A stretch of 64,000 bases of DNA, taken from the NCBI RefSeq assembly GCF_019649055.1, contig NW_026570418.1, positions 1 through 64,000 of the forward strand, read 5' to 3'. This DNA comes from Paramacrobiotus metropolitanus. Taxonomy: Eukaryota; Tardigrada; Eutardigrada; Parachela; Macrobiotidae. Made by a program: the position numbers and the translations under genes. Each line of letters opens with the position of its first letter. Position 1 is the first letter of the stretch. Positions 23,882-35,256 of this stretch are shown here, piece after piece. The notes under the pieces were generated by a model, which was not told the origin of the DNA, did no database searches, and saw only the letters and a program-made list of their open reading frames with translations.

Positions 23882-26707
23882 GGCAGGGTGTAAAACCTGG
23901 CACTGGCAAGTGCCTCTGGCGTTGCCACTGGCATGGCAAGGGATAAAACCTGGTATGTCATCCTTCTGGCACGCAATAAAATATGGCATATGCCAGAAAA
24001 CACGTGCACAGCGGTTAATAAATAAGTAGAAAATATTGACGCTGCCTCCTTTGTACAAGTTACAAAAATTAATAAAACTGTGATTGTATCAGTTGCATTA
24101 ATAGCTGCTAATGCTTAAACCCGTACATGGACAAGAGTTACAAGACCTTACTAATTTTCTCAACGAATTACACCCACCGGCATGAACAGCTCGATCAGCA
24201 ATTAATGCGTAATGGTGCTGCAAAAAGAATGAATTTGAAAACTGTTCCAAGCTCCAAACCACGCCGATTCACGAAGAATATACTGCATCCGCGTTTCGAT
24301 TTGCAATCATTTGGCATGGACGGTGCACGCTTAATACTGTAATGCAAAAATCCTCATCGCCTAATGGGAACCGGTTGGTGCCCAGACAAAGTACGCTGCA
24401 ATAATGACGAGTAGTAAAAACTTCTATTTTACCATCGGGCTTATTCCGCACCGTCTGTTGAACTCTGTTCCTTACGCGATGGTACAGGTATAACGCGGGG
24501 CCGTATGGGCGCCACGCGCATCCTCGACAGCGAACAGCGGTGAACCCGGATGAGGCTGTGTTGTCGAATCTAATGCGCACCGTGGCGCAGCAACACCAGA
24601 CTAATAAGGAAGGATTCTGCAGCCAGTGCAACTGTGCTGCAGATCCGTCAATACAGCGCAGCAATGTGCGGGGTGGAAATCCCCAGAAACAGCGAATAGC
24701 TACTCAGGAGGGCGGAGCGTCCCGCCCTTACACAGGTCACGATAAAAAGTACAACCACACAAACATTTCCACACAGAGCAGATCAAAATGACGCCGCTCT
24801 TAACACAGATGCATAATTAAAAAAATGCAGGTAAATATCCCGGCAATAGGCGCTCACGATAAGACTGTGATTTGATCACTGAAAATCCGAAAAACACCCG
24901 TTATTCGGTTATTCTACACCAAACAGACCTGTAAAAAATAAAGTTAACTTTTAGTTGTCATCATCATCATTTAAATTTCGTAATTAGCGGCATAATTTGC
25001 ATACCAGTATATGCGAATTGCCTTTAAGCTTTAACTATACATGTTCAAATGAGCACTTAAATTTCAATAAATCTTGTATGAATCATTACATGTGCAGGCT
25101 TACTACAACCGGCACAAAGTGAAATGGCACTCACCGAAAACAGAAAATATCGACTTAAATCCAACGCTTATTGACTGTCTTTGACTCATATGTTAAACTT
25201 GACATGACTGATGATTAAAGGTCTGGGTTATCTGTTGTTTGGAAAACAGAATATTATGCAATGATAAGAACAGTTGCTTGCAAAATGGCAATTGGCACAT
25301 GTACTTGTATTATGAGTGTGTGCGTATGTCTATGAAATTTGTATTAAAGGCGCTCTTGTTTTGTGCAACGGTGCAGATTCGCAACTGCATCGACCTTCTC
25401 TTCCGCCGGACCAAAGTTCAGTGCACATAGAGACACAACATTACATATTTTGGTAGTTACCATTCAGACATCAAACGCTAATCATTTTGAACTTAAAGTT
25501 ACTGTTCTGCCTTCAGCCATCGTTTTTACGTAGACGACACGTTGACACTTACAATTGCCAACATACTACGAACAATTTTATTAATTGTCGTTCCGAACAT
25601 TACTGATTGTGTCTGCGTTAATCTGTCGAAAAAGAGTAACGCTTGGAAATGTACCGATGCTGGACATTGGGTAAGCGTTCGGAGCTGTGTGGTATACAAC
25701 ACGGATTATAATTACAAATATTGATAAGTACCGATATTGTGAAGTGTTGAAATTATGTAAAGTTGCATTTTAATTAGACGTACGGTGACTGGGTGAATAA
25801 GCTAAATGATGAATATTACTGCTGTTATTTTTATCTCGTTCTAGAATCCCAGTCCTCAATAGCGGGCTTCATACATACATGTAGTTGGTGCAACGACGAT
25901 CGTGAAGTGCTGAACAGGTTGCAACACCATTAGAGAAAAAAGAGTGACGGCGGTAAACATTCAGGCTGATCTACGTAGTAAGACATTAAGCTAATAAGAC
26001 CTTAATTAACTCGTTTGTTGCATGAGATTAATTTCCATGAAATTAATTCAGTAGTTCTTTAGTGCCCGTTAGAATAACAAACTGCTAATTAATCGAAGAA
26101 ACTGCCCCTATTTTTGCATCGGTTTTTCCATTAAGCAATTTTGTAATGCAATAATTGTACTAAAATTGCTGCAGTACCCGGCCGTATAACTCATCGTACT
26201 GTATGTGTATGACCTTAATACGAATATGACTTCGTATTCAGGTGCAGTGTGTGTACAAAGGGAGAGCTCTTGCCATCAGCGTTCCACCCACCGGAAATCG
26301 TCGACATGGAGATCAGCCGTACTCAAACATCACTAGTTTGCCGGTCGTTAGAGATCGACTTGAACAAGTGCAATATCACCACATGAGAAATGCCTTGAAA
26401 ATTTAGTTTTAGTAATACTTCTACTTCTATTACGTATTTGCCGGGACGAATAACCGTACGATGTATATGGTACTAGATCATTTTTATATTTAGTTTTGAA
26501 AGTTGCAGTTTAATCGCTATTTTTTATTTTAGCAGTTTAACAGTGAGTTCCAACATCGTAGTGAAAGTTATGGTTTTAATAATTCTAGTTTTCCGGCATA
26601 TGCCATATTTTATTGCGTGCCAGAGGAATAACATACCAGGTTTTATCCCTAGCCATGCCAGTGGCAACGCCAGAGGCACTTGCCAGTGCCAGGTTTTACA
26701 CCCTGCC
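23882..26707. mobile_element. Nested 2.8-kb inverted-repeat element with 9-bp target duplication, Mutator-like
   Basis: The termini start GGCAGGGTGTAAAACCTGGC and match each other in inverted orientation over about 120 bp with only a few differences. The flanks are CTTGTTTAG at 23873-23881 and again at 26708-26716; 9-bp duplications are characteristic of Mutator-like transposons. The termini resemble those of the surrounding 7.4-kb element (GCAGGGNGTAAAAC.TGGCA), so a relative inserted into a relative. Inside, frames at 24269-24664 (-) and 24540-24791 (+) overlap on opposite strands and show no transposase motif, so the element is probably non-autonomous. Confidence 0.8.
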
Positions 26708-26937
26708 CTTGTTTAGACTACCGAATACAGGCCAGGTCCAGCAGGGTGGCAAACGTTGTCATGTTGTAATTTTTCGTTTGCTTTGCTGCTGGGTCGACGC
26801 TATTGCTCGTTATATGTATGTGCAAGTGCACCGTTATTCCAAAAAAACGGGCGCTCGACAAAACAGTCATCCTTATCTTTTAAAGTTACCAAAACAAAAA
26901 GATAAGGCTGGCTGAGTAGTATTATGCCGCTTGATAG

Positions 26938-27050
26938 TCATCTGCTTGTGTCGCATGATTCATTTTCGACGTTTACCATGTACAACGAGCCGAAAAATTC
27001 TTTAGCTCGCTGTACATAACGGCGAAAATGGATCATACAACACAAGCAGA
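26938..27050. mobile_element. Small foldback element inside the 7.4-kb element
   Basis: ATCTGCTTGTGTCGCATGAT and the right arm ATCATACAACACAAGCAGAT are inverted copies, and similarity continues through CATTTTCGMCGTT to the centre. The whole is about 113 bp, non-coding, without clear target duplication. Confidence 0.6.
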
Positions 27051-28253
27051 TGTATCGAGCGGCGTTGTGCCATTCCGCTGAGCGGTTTGCATACTTACAG
27101 TAGAAATTAATCAGTTGCATTGAATCAGAATTTTTAATTTCACTGACGAGTGACGACAATGAAATCATTTGATTATCTGGCTCTGAGGATGGCGATATTT
27201 TTTGAGTACCGAAAAATTCCAGCACCTGTAATCAGCGTCGAGTTGATGAAATATACTCCATTACGGTTAAGGTGGGACCGGCTAAACGGAAATATGTTCG
27301 TTTTAGTCTGCACATGTTATTCGATTATTTTCGGATAATTTTTCCCAATATTCAGTACGTAAGTAATATGTAATCACGTTTATCTTACGTACATCTGTAC
27401 CGACTGTACGTGAGCAATAAATAGCTTAATTTGTGTTTGCACATATTTTTTGTCTTAATTATTGACACTTCACAATTTCCATCTCAAAGGTTTCAATACA
27501 TTCGAAATTCGAATAAATATCAGAGCCCAATTAAAAATATTTTTGATTAATAAGTTAATCAAAAACGTGCTATAACCAATAAATTCTGAGCAGACACTTG
27601 TTGCGAATTATATTTAGACAGTCGGCGTGATATTTCTTTTACAACAGTTACAGTATATTCTGTATCGAGCACCAACGAGATGTTGTAGGTAAGAACCACC
27701 AGATGCTTAAAATATTATTATTACGTTCGTATTGCGAGCCTTAATGGTAACTGGTAGTTGACACGGAGTCATAATTTTAGATGTCCTTTAACCTCTACGG
27801 TGAGAACACATTCAAACGTATGAAGGGTATAAAAGGGGCACCATACCACTAATAAGTAACAAGAACAACAATCCTTGACATCATTGCCGTTTAGCTGATT
27901 TGAAGGCAAAATACACATCTTCCTTCTCCACTAATAATGGGACGGCGCTCTTGTAACGAAAGTAGACGCTTCACTTGTAAAAACCCTAGCGGGGCGCCCC
28001 CCCCGTGGGGACTATTCCGAAGGACGGGTTTTATTACATAATAACTGCAAAAAACTTCTGTTATGGAGTTGTTTACTGGGAAGATTGCCTGAGTGCAAGC
28101 TGGACGGCTATTTTAGCGAAATAGTCTGCGGCAAGTGCAACCACCTCGCGTACGCGCATACGTGTATTAGTCTTGACTTTGGGTACGAGTACCTGATTCC
28201 GACTGCCACTATCTCCAAAACTTGCAGCATCATTTTTTCGTTGTCACTTTAAC

Positions 28254-28532
28254 AAACCTTCCCAGTTAATGTTTCAGAATAGAGAATAAAATTTTAGAAT
28301 TTTTTGATATTTTGAAAGTAGGTTTTTATGGAGAACCAAGAAAGTTAGTTTTGTTTTGGTTTTTCGTAGACTTAGCATAGGTCCGTCCGATGGAGGCGTT
28401 GCTTGCACCCTATGCTATGTCTACGAGAAACCAAAACAAGCATAACTTTCTTGGTTCCCAAAAAACACTTATCAGAGATCAAAAAGCGTCAAATTTTTCT
28501 TTCTATCTTCTGAGATGTTGGTTAGGAAGTTT
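28254..28532. mobile_element. Foldback element of about 280 bp
   Basis: The inner arms are nearly identical in inverted orientation (GAACCAAGAAAGTTA, TGTTTTGGTTT, CGTAGACTTAGCATAGG against their complements at 28398-28460). Weaker complementarity extends outward to about 28254 and 28532. No target duplication or coding capacity was seen. Confidence 0.65.
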
Positions 28533-28783
28533 TATGGAAAGGTAAACGAAAAACTAGTGCTTGAAACTTTGGATCAACTGACGATCACATTCAGTGCGTT
28601 CTTTCACTGTTCACATACATGCTCCACCTCTGCCTCTGCATCTCTGCCCATCCTGAGTTACAGCATTTCTGTCTCTCTTGAGTTTACAGTAAATTTCTCT
28701 CTATTGTCAGTAAACGTTCTGTCTGTCCTGTGTTACAAACTTACAAGTTACAATATGACTCGACATGGATCCATACCTATAGG

Positions 28784-28884
<101 letters not shown>

Positions 28885-29375
28885 ACATGTAGCAGCTACG
28901 TCCTTCGGAAAACATTTTGAGGGATCGGTCACGTAAATGCCAAAATGCTATTTCTTACTCAGAATTAGCCCTAACCTCAGTAAGTGGTGTGCCTGACTCT
29001 GGGCTGCATCGTTTACCGTGCATGTACTGTACTCAACACTGTATCGCAATAATTAGAGCACTAAAGCACCATATTAAATCCGATGCGACCTTTTAAAAGT
29101 TTTATGCCGGCGTTTACTCTTGAACTTCGTGCATGGCCAGTGCTGTTAACGCTTACATAATAAATCGATTGGGTGCTGGTAACAGTTTTAAAAATTAAAG
29201 AGTTGACTAACTATTCGAAACCCGCTTCTTATAAGCGGTGCCACAATTTATCAATTTTTATGTGGCATCTGCCAGGTTTTATCGCTTGCCAGTTGCCAGA
29301 GCCTCCAAGTTTTATCGCTCGCCATGCCATTGGTAGTGCCACTGGCAGGTGCCAGTGCCACGTTTTACCCCCTGC

Positions 29376-31650
29376 CCTTACTTTTTCAGTTTTTCTTGCC
29401 GTCTAATAATCCTTTAACAATACCAGCGGGCTGTATGTGCAGCTGCACGATGGTTTGTTACTACTCGTATTATAGTTTACAGGTACGCATTTTAATTTTT
29501 ATTTGTCGTGCAACAAGCACCGGATATTCTCTCTGCGCAGTGTGGCCCAGGTGTGATAAGACGGAGTTTGCGGGTTGTTGAATTGATTGCATGCATATAT
29601 GCTGCCGCAAACCACTCCATAGTTATCGAACTACCGAGCCTCACGCGGCTAAATGTCACGAGAAAAAGCGGTGCGAATTAATTTTCTCGACGACGCAGTA
29701 AGTTGGCGAAATGTCCCGCGAAGCACTTGGACATGGATCTGGCCAAGTTGCTGGCGAAAAAAGCGCAGATGGTGCCACTGCTGCGGCGGGTACGCCACAG
29801 CGAGTGCTGTTCGGGGACGATCTTTGCCCTTTCGGCTGATGAAGGAGACCGGTAATACGGAGAGGCTTTTCGGCCGCGGCGAGGACAAAGATCGTCAACT
29901 GTCCAACGGCAGCCTCGATTCTTTGCGCAAATTCCATCCGGAGGACCTCATGTCAGTGTCCGCTTTCCTTCCCAGACGCACACCATGTGCTCCAGATGCT
30001 GTGCAGTATGTTATCAATTTTGTCTGTTCATTAAATTTCGTTAAAAATGCATTAGGTAATAAGGAGTCTATAAAAGTATACTTGGTTTACTTTTAATATA
30101 GGAATATAATTAGAATACAGCTTAGGACGAAATGATCGCATACCCAACATCTCCACATTCAGTACGTATGCAGCGCAGTGCACTGTACGACTGAGTTCAA
30201 AAGATCCGTTTCGTACAAGTGCACTGCACCGCTTGCGTACGGAATGCTGGGTATGGGGCTATGCGACCATTTCGTCCTACATTGTATATCTAATTAGAAC
30301 AGAATTAAAATAGGTTTAGAATAAAATTTTGAATATAATTAGTTTATAACGTAATTCGAATATTATAACGGAAGGATGATGATGGGCCTCCGTTTACAGT
30401 GGATTGGCTACACGCCGCGCCACGACGCACAATTACCGAAAGAGGTGGTCAAAGATGCAGACGTTACACAGTTTAGGGAACTGCAGGAATCAGGAAGACG
30501 AAAGGTCATTCCGAACGAGCGATCGAACGAACGAAAGAAAGAAAGCTTTCTCATCGAAGTTTATTAGCAATTCAAGGAGTGCGGGTGGTTGCGAGGCAGC
30601 ACCGTGCCCGACTGATTTCGGTACACTCATTCTCATCTCCAAAGAAGCTAGAAATTCGGTACACAGACCGCCCACAGGCTACCGATTACATCATCGGCTT
30701 TATCACCGACCAATCAAATAAAACATAATTATTTGAATCATAACACTACTGCTATAATATTCATATCTCTAATATAAATAAAAAAAACTGAAATGAAGAG
30801 GCCAGCTAGAGCTTAATAAGAAGACATGAAAGTTAAAAATCAGCTAACTAAAATAAATTGGGACATTAAAACCTTTATGTACAAGCCTTTTCGCATTTAC
30901 CGCTATTACATAAAGAAGACCTTCGAGTAATTGGCCGTAACAATTAACAAACAGCGAGGCATAAATGGAAAACTATTATTTATTTTGGCGAATTACTCTG
31001 CAGAGTAATTCTGGTTTCTGATTGAAATTTACTTTGATTACGGTATGTTTTAGCGAAAAATTTCAAGTGCGCGATTCCGGTTTTCCCCAGTCTTATTACA
31101 TTTTGCACTATGAAAATGGCACTTAACGTGCACACGTATGAAAAGTTTTCAGAATAAAATCGCACTTTAGCAAAGGAAAATGTAGTGAAAAGGCTTTAGT
31201 GCGAATTTACACTCTCCTTTGCTGAAGTGGCATTGCTCGTCAAAATTAATTGCAAGTAATACTGCAGCAATCAAAATAACTTTTTCGTAAGAACGAAGGA
31301 AAAACTTAAAAAAAAGAATCGGTCGATTATTCGACTACAAGGATATTCACGCTTCGCAAGTCGTGTGTTGGCCTCGAGAAGTAATCAACAGCGGTGTGTA
31401 TCTGTATGAGCTTCGATATCTGCTTTTATTTGCCAACCAGTTTAGCAAGATTTTACGACGCAAAAGGAACTGACTATCAGGAAGCTAACACATTCGTTCA
31501 TTGGCCGGATTATCCGGGCTCGTGTGCTGTTAGTGCACACTGTCTGATCATTACTATTCGACTGTTAAACTTCGAGGCGATTAACCGCTTTCCCTTTTTT
31601 TTATCGACATTGTATAAACCGTCTCGCACCAACGCTCGCTTGCATGACAT
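29376..31650 (+). repeat. Host repeat A, right part of copy 1
   Basis: Blocks such as GCAACAAGCACCG.ATATTCT, CGGCTAAAT..CACGAGAA, GCAGATGGTGCCACTGCTGC and GAGACCGG realign in order with 35257-37080. A GC-rich core (29650-29960) may once have been coding: a frame there reads DLAKLLAKKAQMVPLL, matched by LAKLLVAREQMVPLL in the second copy. Both copies are broken by stops and frame changes, and the family is not one I can name. A TA-flanked MITE sits at 30125-30277. Confidence 0.6.
30125..30277. mobile_element. MITE with TA flanks (Tc1/mariner-like)
   Basis: The termini GGACGAAATGATCGCATA and, inverted, GGACGAAATGGTCGCATA differ by one base; the inverted similarity continues through CATACCCA and GTGCACTG. 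TA lies at 30123-30124 and 30278-30279, as in Tc1/mariner insertions. The 153-bp element is non-coding. Confidence 0.65.
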
Positions 31651-31699
31651 TCATGCAGTAGGAACTTAGGAAGATGCTTCGCGTGTATAAGAGCGCCGA

Positions 31700-32280
31700 G
31701 GACGTGTGATTTTTGGCTAGCGTCATCATCTGCGGCTCTGCGTGGTCCGCGCAGCGCATGCAGGACGTCTATATCTATCCGCAGACGCTGTTAACCGGCA
31801 CGAAGTACTGGCCGTTGCGCGGACCCATCTGTTGCTCTGCTAACACCGGCTTGTGGTTACTAACGGAGAGCGTGTCTCCGTGGTGGCGTGGTAGAGCACC
31901 TGGTCGTAGTCATGATCGGCGTCACGCCACTCTTGATCATGCACAGGACGGCCGCTTTGGCGGCCGTCCTGTGCAACGAGACGTCGGTTAGTATGCCGTA
32001 TACGGTGTGTCTTGCGCTGCTAACGCAGGTGGAGAGCACCGTACGCATTTTGCGCCTAGTCACCAAGTGCTGTGTGCTGCTGGCCGTACTGGCATTCGTC
32101 CAATACATGTATATCAGCAGTCATTCCTGGCTAGGGGGGGGGGGGCGCCACCTGGGTGCCGGTCTTCCCCGTCGCGCTGATCGTGTTGGCCGGTGTGGCA
32201 CGGCCCACACTTTTTGCGTCCTTAGCATTCTACATCCGCTTGGCCTCTGCGGTACGTATGACTTTAACTAAGCAGAAGAA
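31700..32280 (+). other. GC-rich open region, possibly a decayed membrane-protein exon
   Basis: Overlapping plus frames (31713-31991, 31888-32271, 32156-32395) encode hydrophobic runs such as VVVMIGVTPLLI, LLAVLAFVQYMYI and PVFPVALIVLAGVA, split among frames around a run of nine Gs at 32132-32140, and the last run ends at a good donor (GTACGT at 32251). This could be one multi-helix membrane protein exon broken by frameshifts. No family is recognised. A perfect GC-rich hairpin at 31941-31974 lies inside it. Confidence 0.25.
31941..31974. repeat. Perfect 15-bp GC-rich hairpin
   Basis: GCACAGGACGGCCGC, loop TTTG, then the exact reverse complement. A similar fold in DNA is prone to deletion, so its survival may mean a recent origin or a function. 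Confidence 0.9.
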
Positions 32281-32996
32281 AGAACATAATTATTACGTTA
32301 AAGATTTCGCAGTACGTACTACGTACCAATGGTACCATCAAGGGGACATTATGGTCTGCGCAAGTAGGCTGAACAGCTGCTACGTATGCTGGTAAAGCGG
32401 CTAATATCTACTGGTCAGAAAATAATTCCGATCGTCTAAAGTCTAAAAAAACGTTTGGAGTCTGAACGTTGTTTCAGACTGTAGACAATCGAAAAAAACT
32501 CGCGTTAAGTTATATATAAGTAGTTGAAATTAACTGTTCAGGTCTGGTTTGGACATCCAGAAATTCTCACACGTATAAATCCCTACAGGTAGCACGTACT
32601 GTAACAGTCCCTGCTATACTTAACTATGCGAGAAATTAGTGTAGGGTAGATATATTCTATACGTAAGTTTGCATGCCTGTGATAGTTATACTGCCCATTA
32701 CACAGCGTAATACTTCTCTACTAGCAGTTCAGAAACAGGACATTTCCCAATAAGAATACACAGTGCGCGGATGAGCAAGGCATACCTTGTACATAAGACG
32801 TTCGCCACGTATTGTATTCCTTCAGGCCAGAGAAGCTGCACGATGACGCAACCACCCGCAGCCGGAAAACGGTCTCCTAATGAACAGTACTAGTTGCCGC
32901 CGAAGTACATAAGTATACAGAATGAGTGGAAGTACGAGAATACGTATGCACATGAAAGCAGATTAATATTGTCACCAAGTTGTGTTTAACTTTTTT

Positions 32997-33375
32997 GGGT
33001 ACGCCTACTATACCATTGCCGCCCCTTTGCCTTTCCCGCCATGAATACCTTTACCGTCCCAAATTACCTTCGAAAAACGCCGTCACAAAAGCCTTTTCCG
33101 TTGGTTTACCGTTAAAAAAATGAATTGCCGTCAAGATAACTTTGCCGTATATAAAATTTCTTCATTCACCGTCCCATTTCTTCTGGCAACGGTAAAGTGT
33201 TAACGGCAATTTACTGCCAAACGGAAATCAACGGTAAAGGCTTTTGCGACGGCGTTTTTTGACGGCAATTTGGGACGGTGAAGGTTTTCATGGCGGCAGA
33301 GGCAAAGGTAAAGTTGAGAAAGACAAACTGAAACGGCAAAGGCAAAGGAGCGGCAAAGGTATAGTCGGCCTACCC
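32997..33375. mobile_element. Foldback DNA transposon, 8-bp target duplication
   Basis: The termini GGGTACGCCTACTATACC and, inverted, GGGTAGGCCGACTATACC continue as a long inverted repeat through TTGCCGC, GCCATGAA.ACCTT.ACCGTC, AACGCCGTC and AAAAGCCTTT. ACTTTTTT flanks both ends (32989-32996 and 33376-33383). An 8-bp duplication fits hAT, P or related superfamilies. The 379-bp element is entirely non-coding. Confidence 0.8.
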
Positions 33376-33867
33376 ACTTTTTTTGACCATCGTATCATGG
33401 GAGGAGCTCACTCTGCACATCTATCGGAAGCTGGCCAAGGTTTATCAAGACTTTATCATAATTGCAAATTAGTAATCCTAGCGGATACTGTGACCTTGCA
33501 TCGTGTTCCAGCCTTCGCAGTCGGTGACTCGCTCGAAGCGCTGAGCAAGCATTTCGAGTAGCAATGCTTTCAGAGCATCGTTTCAAATACACATATGCTT
33601 TTTATTGTTTCTGATAGCCTCTTGACAGACTAAAGGTTAAGCAAACGGGAGGTCACGGGGCTACAGCACACTGAAAGCATCGTAAAACCGCGGATTACCT
33701 GTGTAAAAGGATGTACTGTTTGTGCATTATTGTACTGTAATTATGTTTTAACTTTGATAATATTGAGTTAGCAAAATAATGGTTCGCCATAGCGTGCTAT
33801 GCCAGACCAATTAGATGGCGGACTTTACGGCAACGGTGTGTGGTTATATAGTATATATATAAATGAT

Positions 33868-34035
33868 GTGTGGTTATATAGTGCAGTGGCTGCTGGAGTC
33901 CTTCTTCTCGGATGATAAGTAGCAGAGCAGCAATGGTTAGTCAAGCACAGCGTAAAAAATTGCTTTGGGTGTACCGCCTATTTTTTCTCTCCACATTATT
34001 GATGAAGCCAGCCACCAGTCGATTCCAACTGCGAT
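33868..34035 (+). repeat. Host repeat A, left part of copy 2
   Basis: It matches the left part of copy 1 (TAGTGCAGTGGCTGCTGGAG, ATTATTGATGAAGCCAG, CCAGTCGATTCCAACTGCGA) and is interrupted by the element at 34042-35250. Confidence 0.7.
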
Positions 34036-34041
34036 GACGCT

Positions 34042-35250
34042 TGTAACCGACCAAAACGTCCGGACGACCAAGACGTCCGGCGGACGTTTTGGCCGTTAAA
34101 CCGACCAAACCGTCCGGGGGCCAAAAAAACGTCCGCCGTAAATTTTGCCCATTCAAAAATTTTTGCATTCTCGATGCGACCTCAAGTTCCTGAGAGCGTC
34201 TCAGCCCGGACACTTTGGTCGGAGCACTATTTCAGCCCGGACACTTTGGTCGGAGCACTATTTTGACCCGGACACTTTGGTCGGAGCACTATTTGTACCC
34301 GGACACTTTGGTCGGAGCAATATTTCAGCCCGGACACTTTGGTCGGAGCACTATTTGGACCCGGACACTTTGGTCTGAGCACTATTTCTGACCAGGACAC
34401 TTTGGTGCGAGCATCATTTCATTGCGGACATTTTAATTGGAGTATCTTTTCGGTCGGGACACTTTGGTCTGGGCTGAAACAATTCCCCGAGATTTGTCGG
34501 ACATTTTAATTGGATTACCATTAAAGCTAATACGCTTTTTGGAGCCGTTTTCTTAAAGAAAAGTTTTGTTTGTAGGCTTCCCAGTAAAGTTCTGTGCCAA
34601 GCGCTTTAGAAAAATTCTTCCAGTAGCTACCGCGGGTTCGCATTTTTTCTGCAATGCTTTAACAGTAATGTGGTAAAGTGCATAAGACGCAAAAACGCTA
34701 GTTAGCGATATCGAGATTGCGTTTTAAATAGTTTTTGCTCGGTAAAAGGTTCTGTATTTCTATTGAGACGGTGGGCCGCAAATGTAAGTAAAATGAAGTT
34801 CAAACGGAAATTGGTGTGCTAAAAGCTACATACGGCATTAAACTTCCTTAGTCTTTGGCAAACGTCATCGTGCATAGTAATCTGCTTATGGTATAAACAG
34901 AATGTACATAATGTACAAAAATTTGCTTCGTATTGTACGAGTAGGAATACGTCTACATCAGTTCGGACGTCTATTCTCGTAATCGGTATTACGGCTGAAA
35001 TGGTACTCCGACCACAGTGTCCGAGCTAAAGTGGTTTTTCGACCAAAGTGTCCGGGCTGAAATAGTGCTCCGACCAAAGTGTCTGGGCTGAGACGCTCTC
35101 AGGAACTTGAGGTCGCATCGAGAATGCAAAAATTTTTGAATGGGCAAAATTTACGGCGGACGTTTTTTTGGCCCCCGGACGGTTTGGTCGGTTTAACGGC
35201 CAAAACGTCCGCCGGACGTCTTAGTCGTCCGGACGTTTTGGTCGGTTACA
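34042..35250. mobile_element. 1.2-kb element with about 210-bp TIRs, 31-bp subterminal repeats and 6-bp target duplication
   Basis: The ends read TGTAACCGACCAAAACGTCC and its inverted copy. The arms stay almost identical through GGCGGACGTTTTGG, AAAATTTTTGCATTCTCGAT and GAGAGCGTCTCAGCCC, about 210 bp. GACGCT is found on both sides (34036-34041 and 35251-35256). The left arm runs into about nine 31-bp repeats, the right arm into about three in inverted orientation (about 34998-35092). No open frame resembling a transposase exists. A 6-bp duplication with long TIRs is known for Polintons, but the terminal bases here do not fit them, so the superfamily is open. Confidence 0.8.
34202..34480 (+). 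repeat. 31-bp tandem array (about 9 units)
   Basis: The unit contains CCCGGACACTTTGGTCGGAG followed by a short AT-rich spacer. The first six units are nearly identical and the last three are diverged. It lies at the inner edge of the left TIR of the 1.2-kb element and recurs inverted at the right TIR, suggesting transposase-binding subterminal repeats. Confidence 0.85.
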
Positions 35251-35256
35251 GACGCT

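Noticed and set aside
24269-24791. Overlapping 131-codon (-) and 83-codon (+) frames as the transposase of the nested element
   Set aside because: Opposite-strand overlap, no DDE, zinc-finger or SWIM motif, and no conservation evidence.
34202-34480. Regular 31-bp repeats suggesting a CRISPR array
   Set aside because: The units are direct tandem copies without unique spacers, form part of an inverted-repeat element, and the DNA is eukaryotic with no cas genes.
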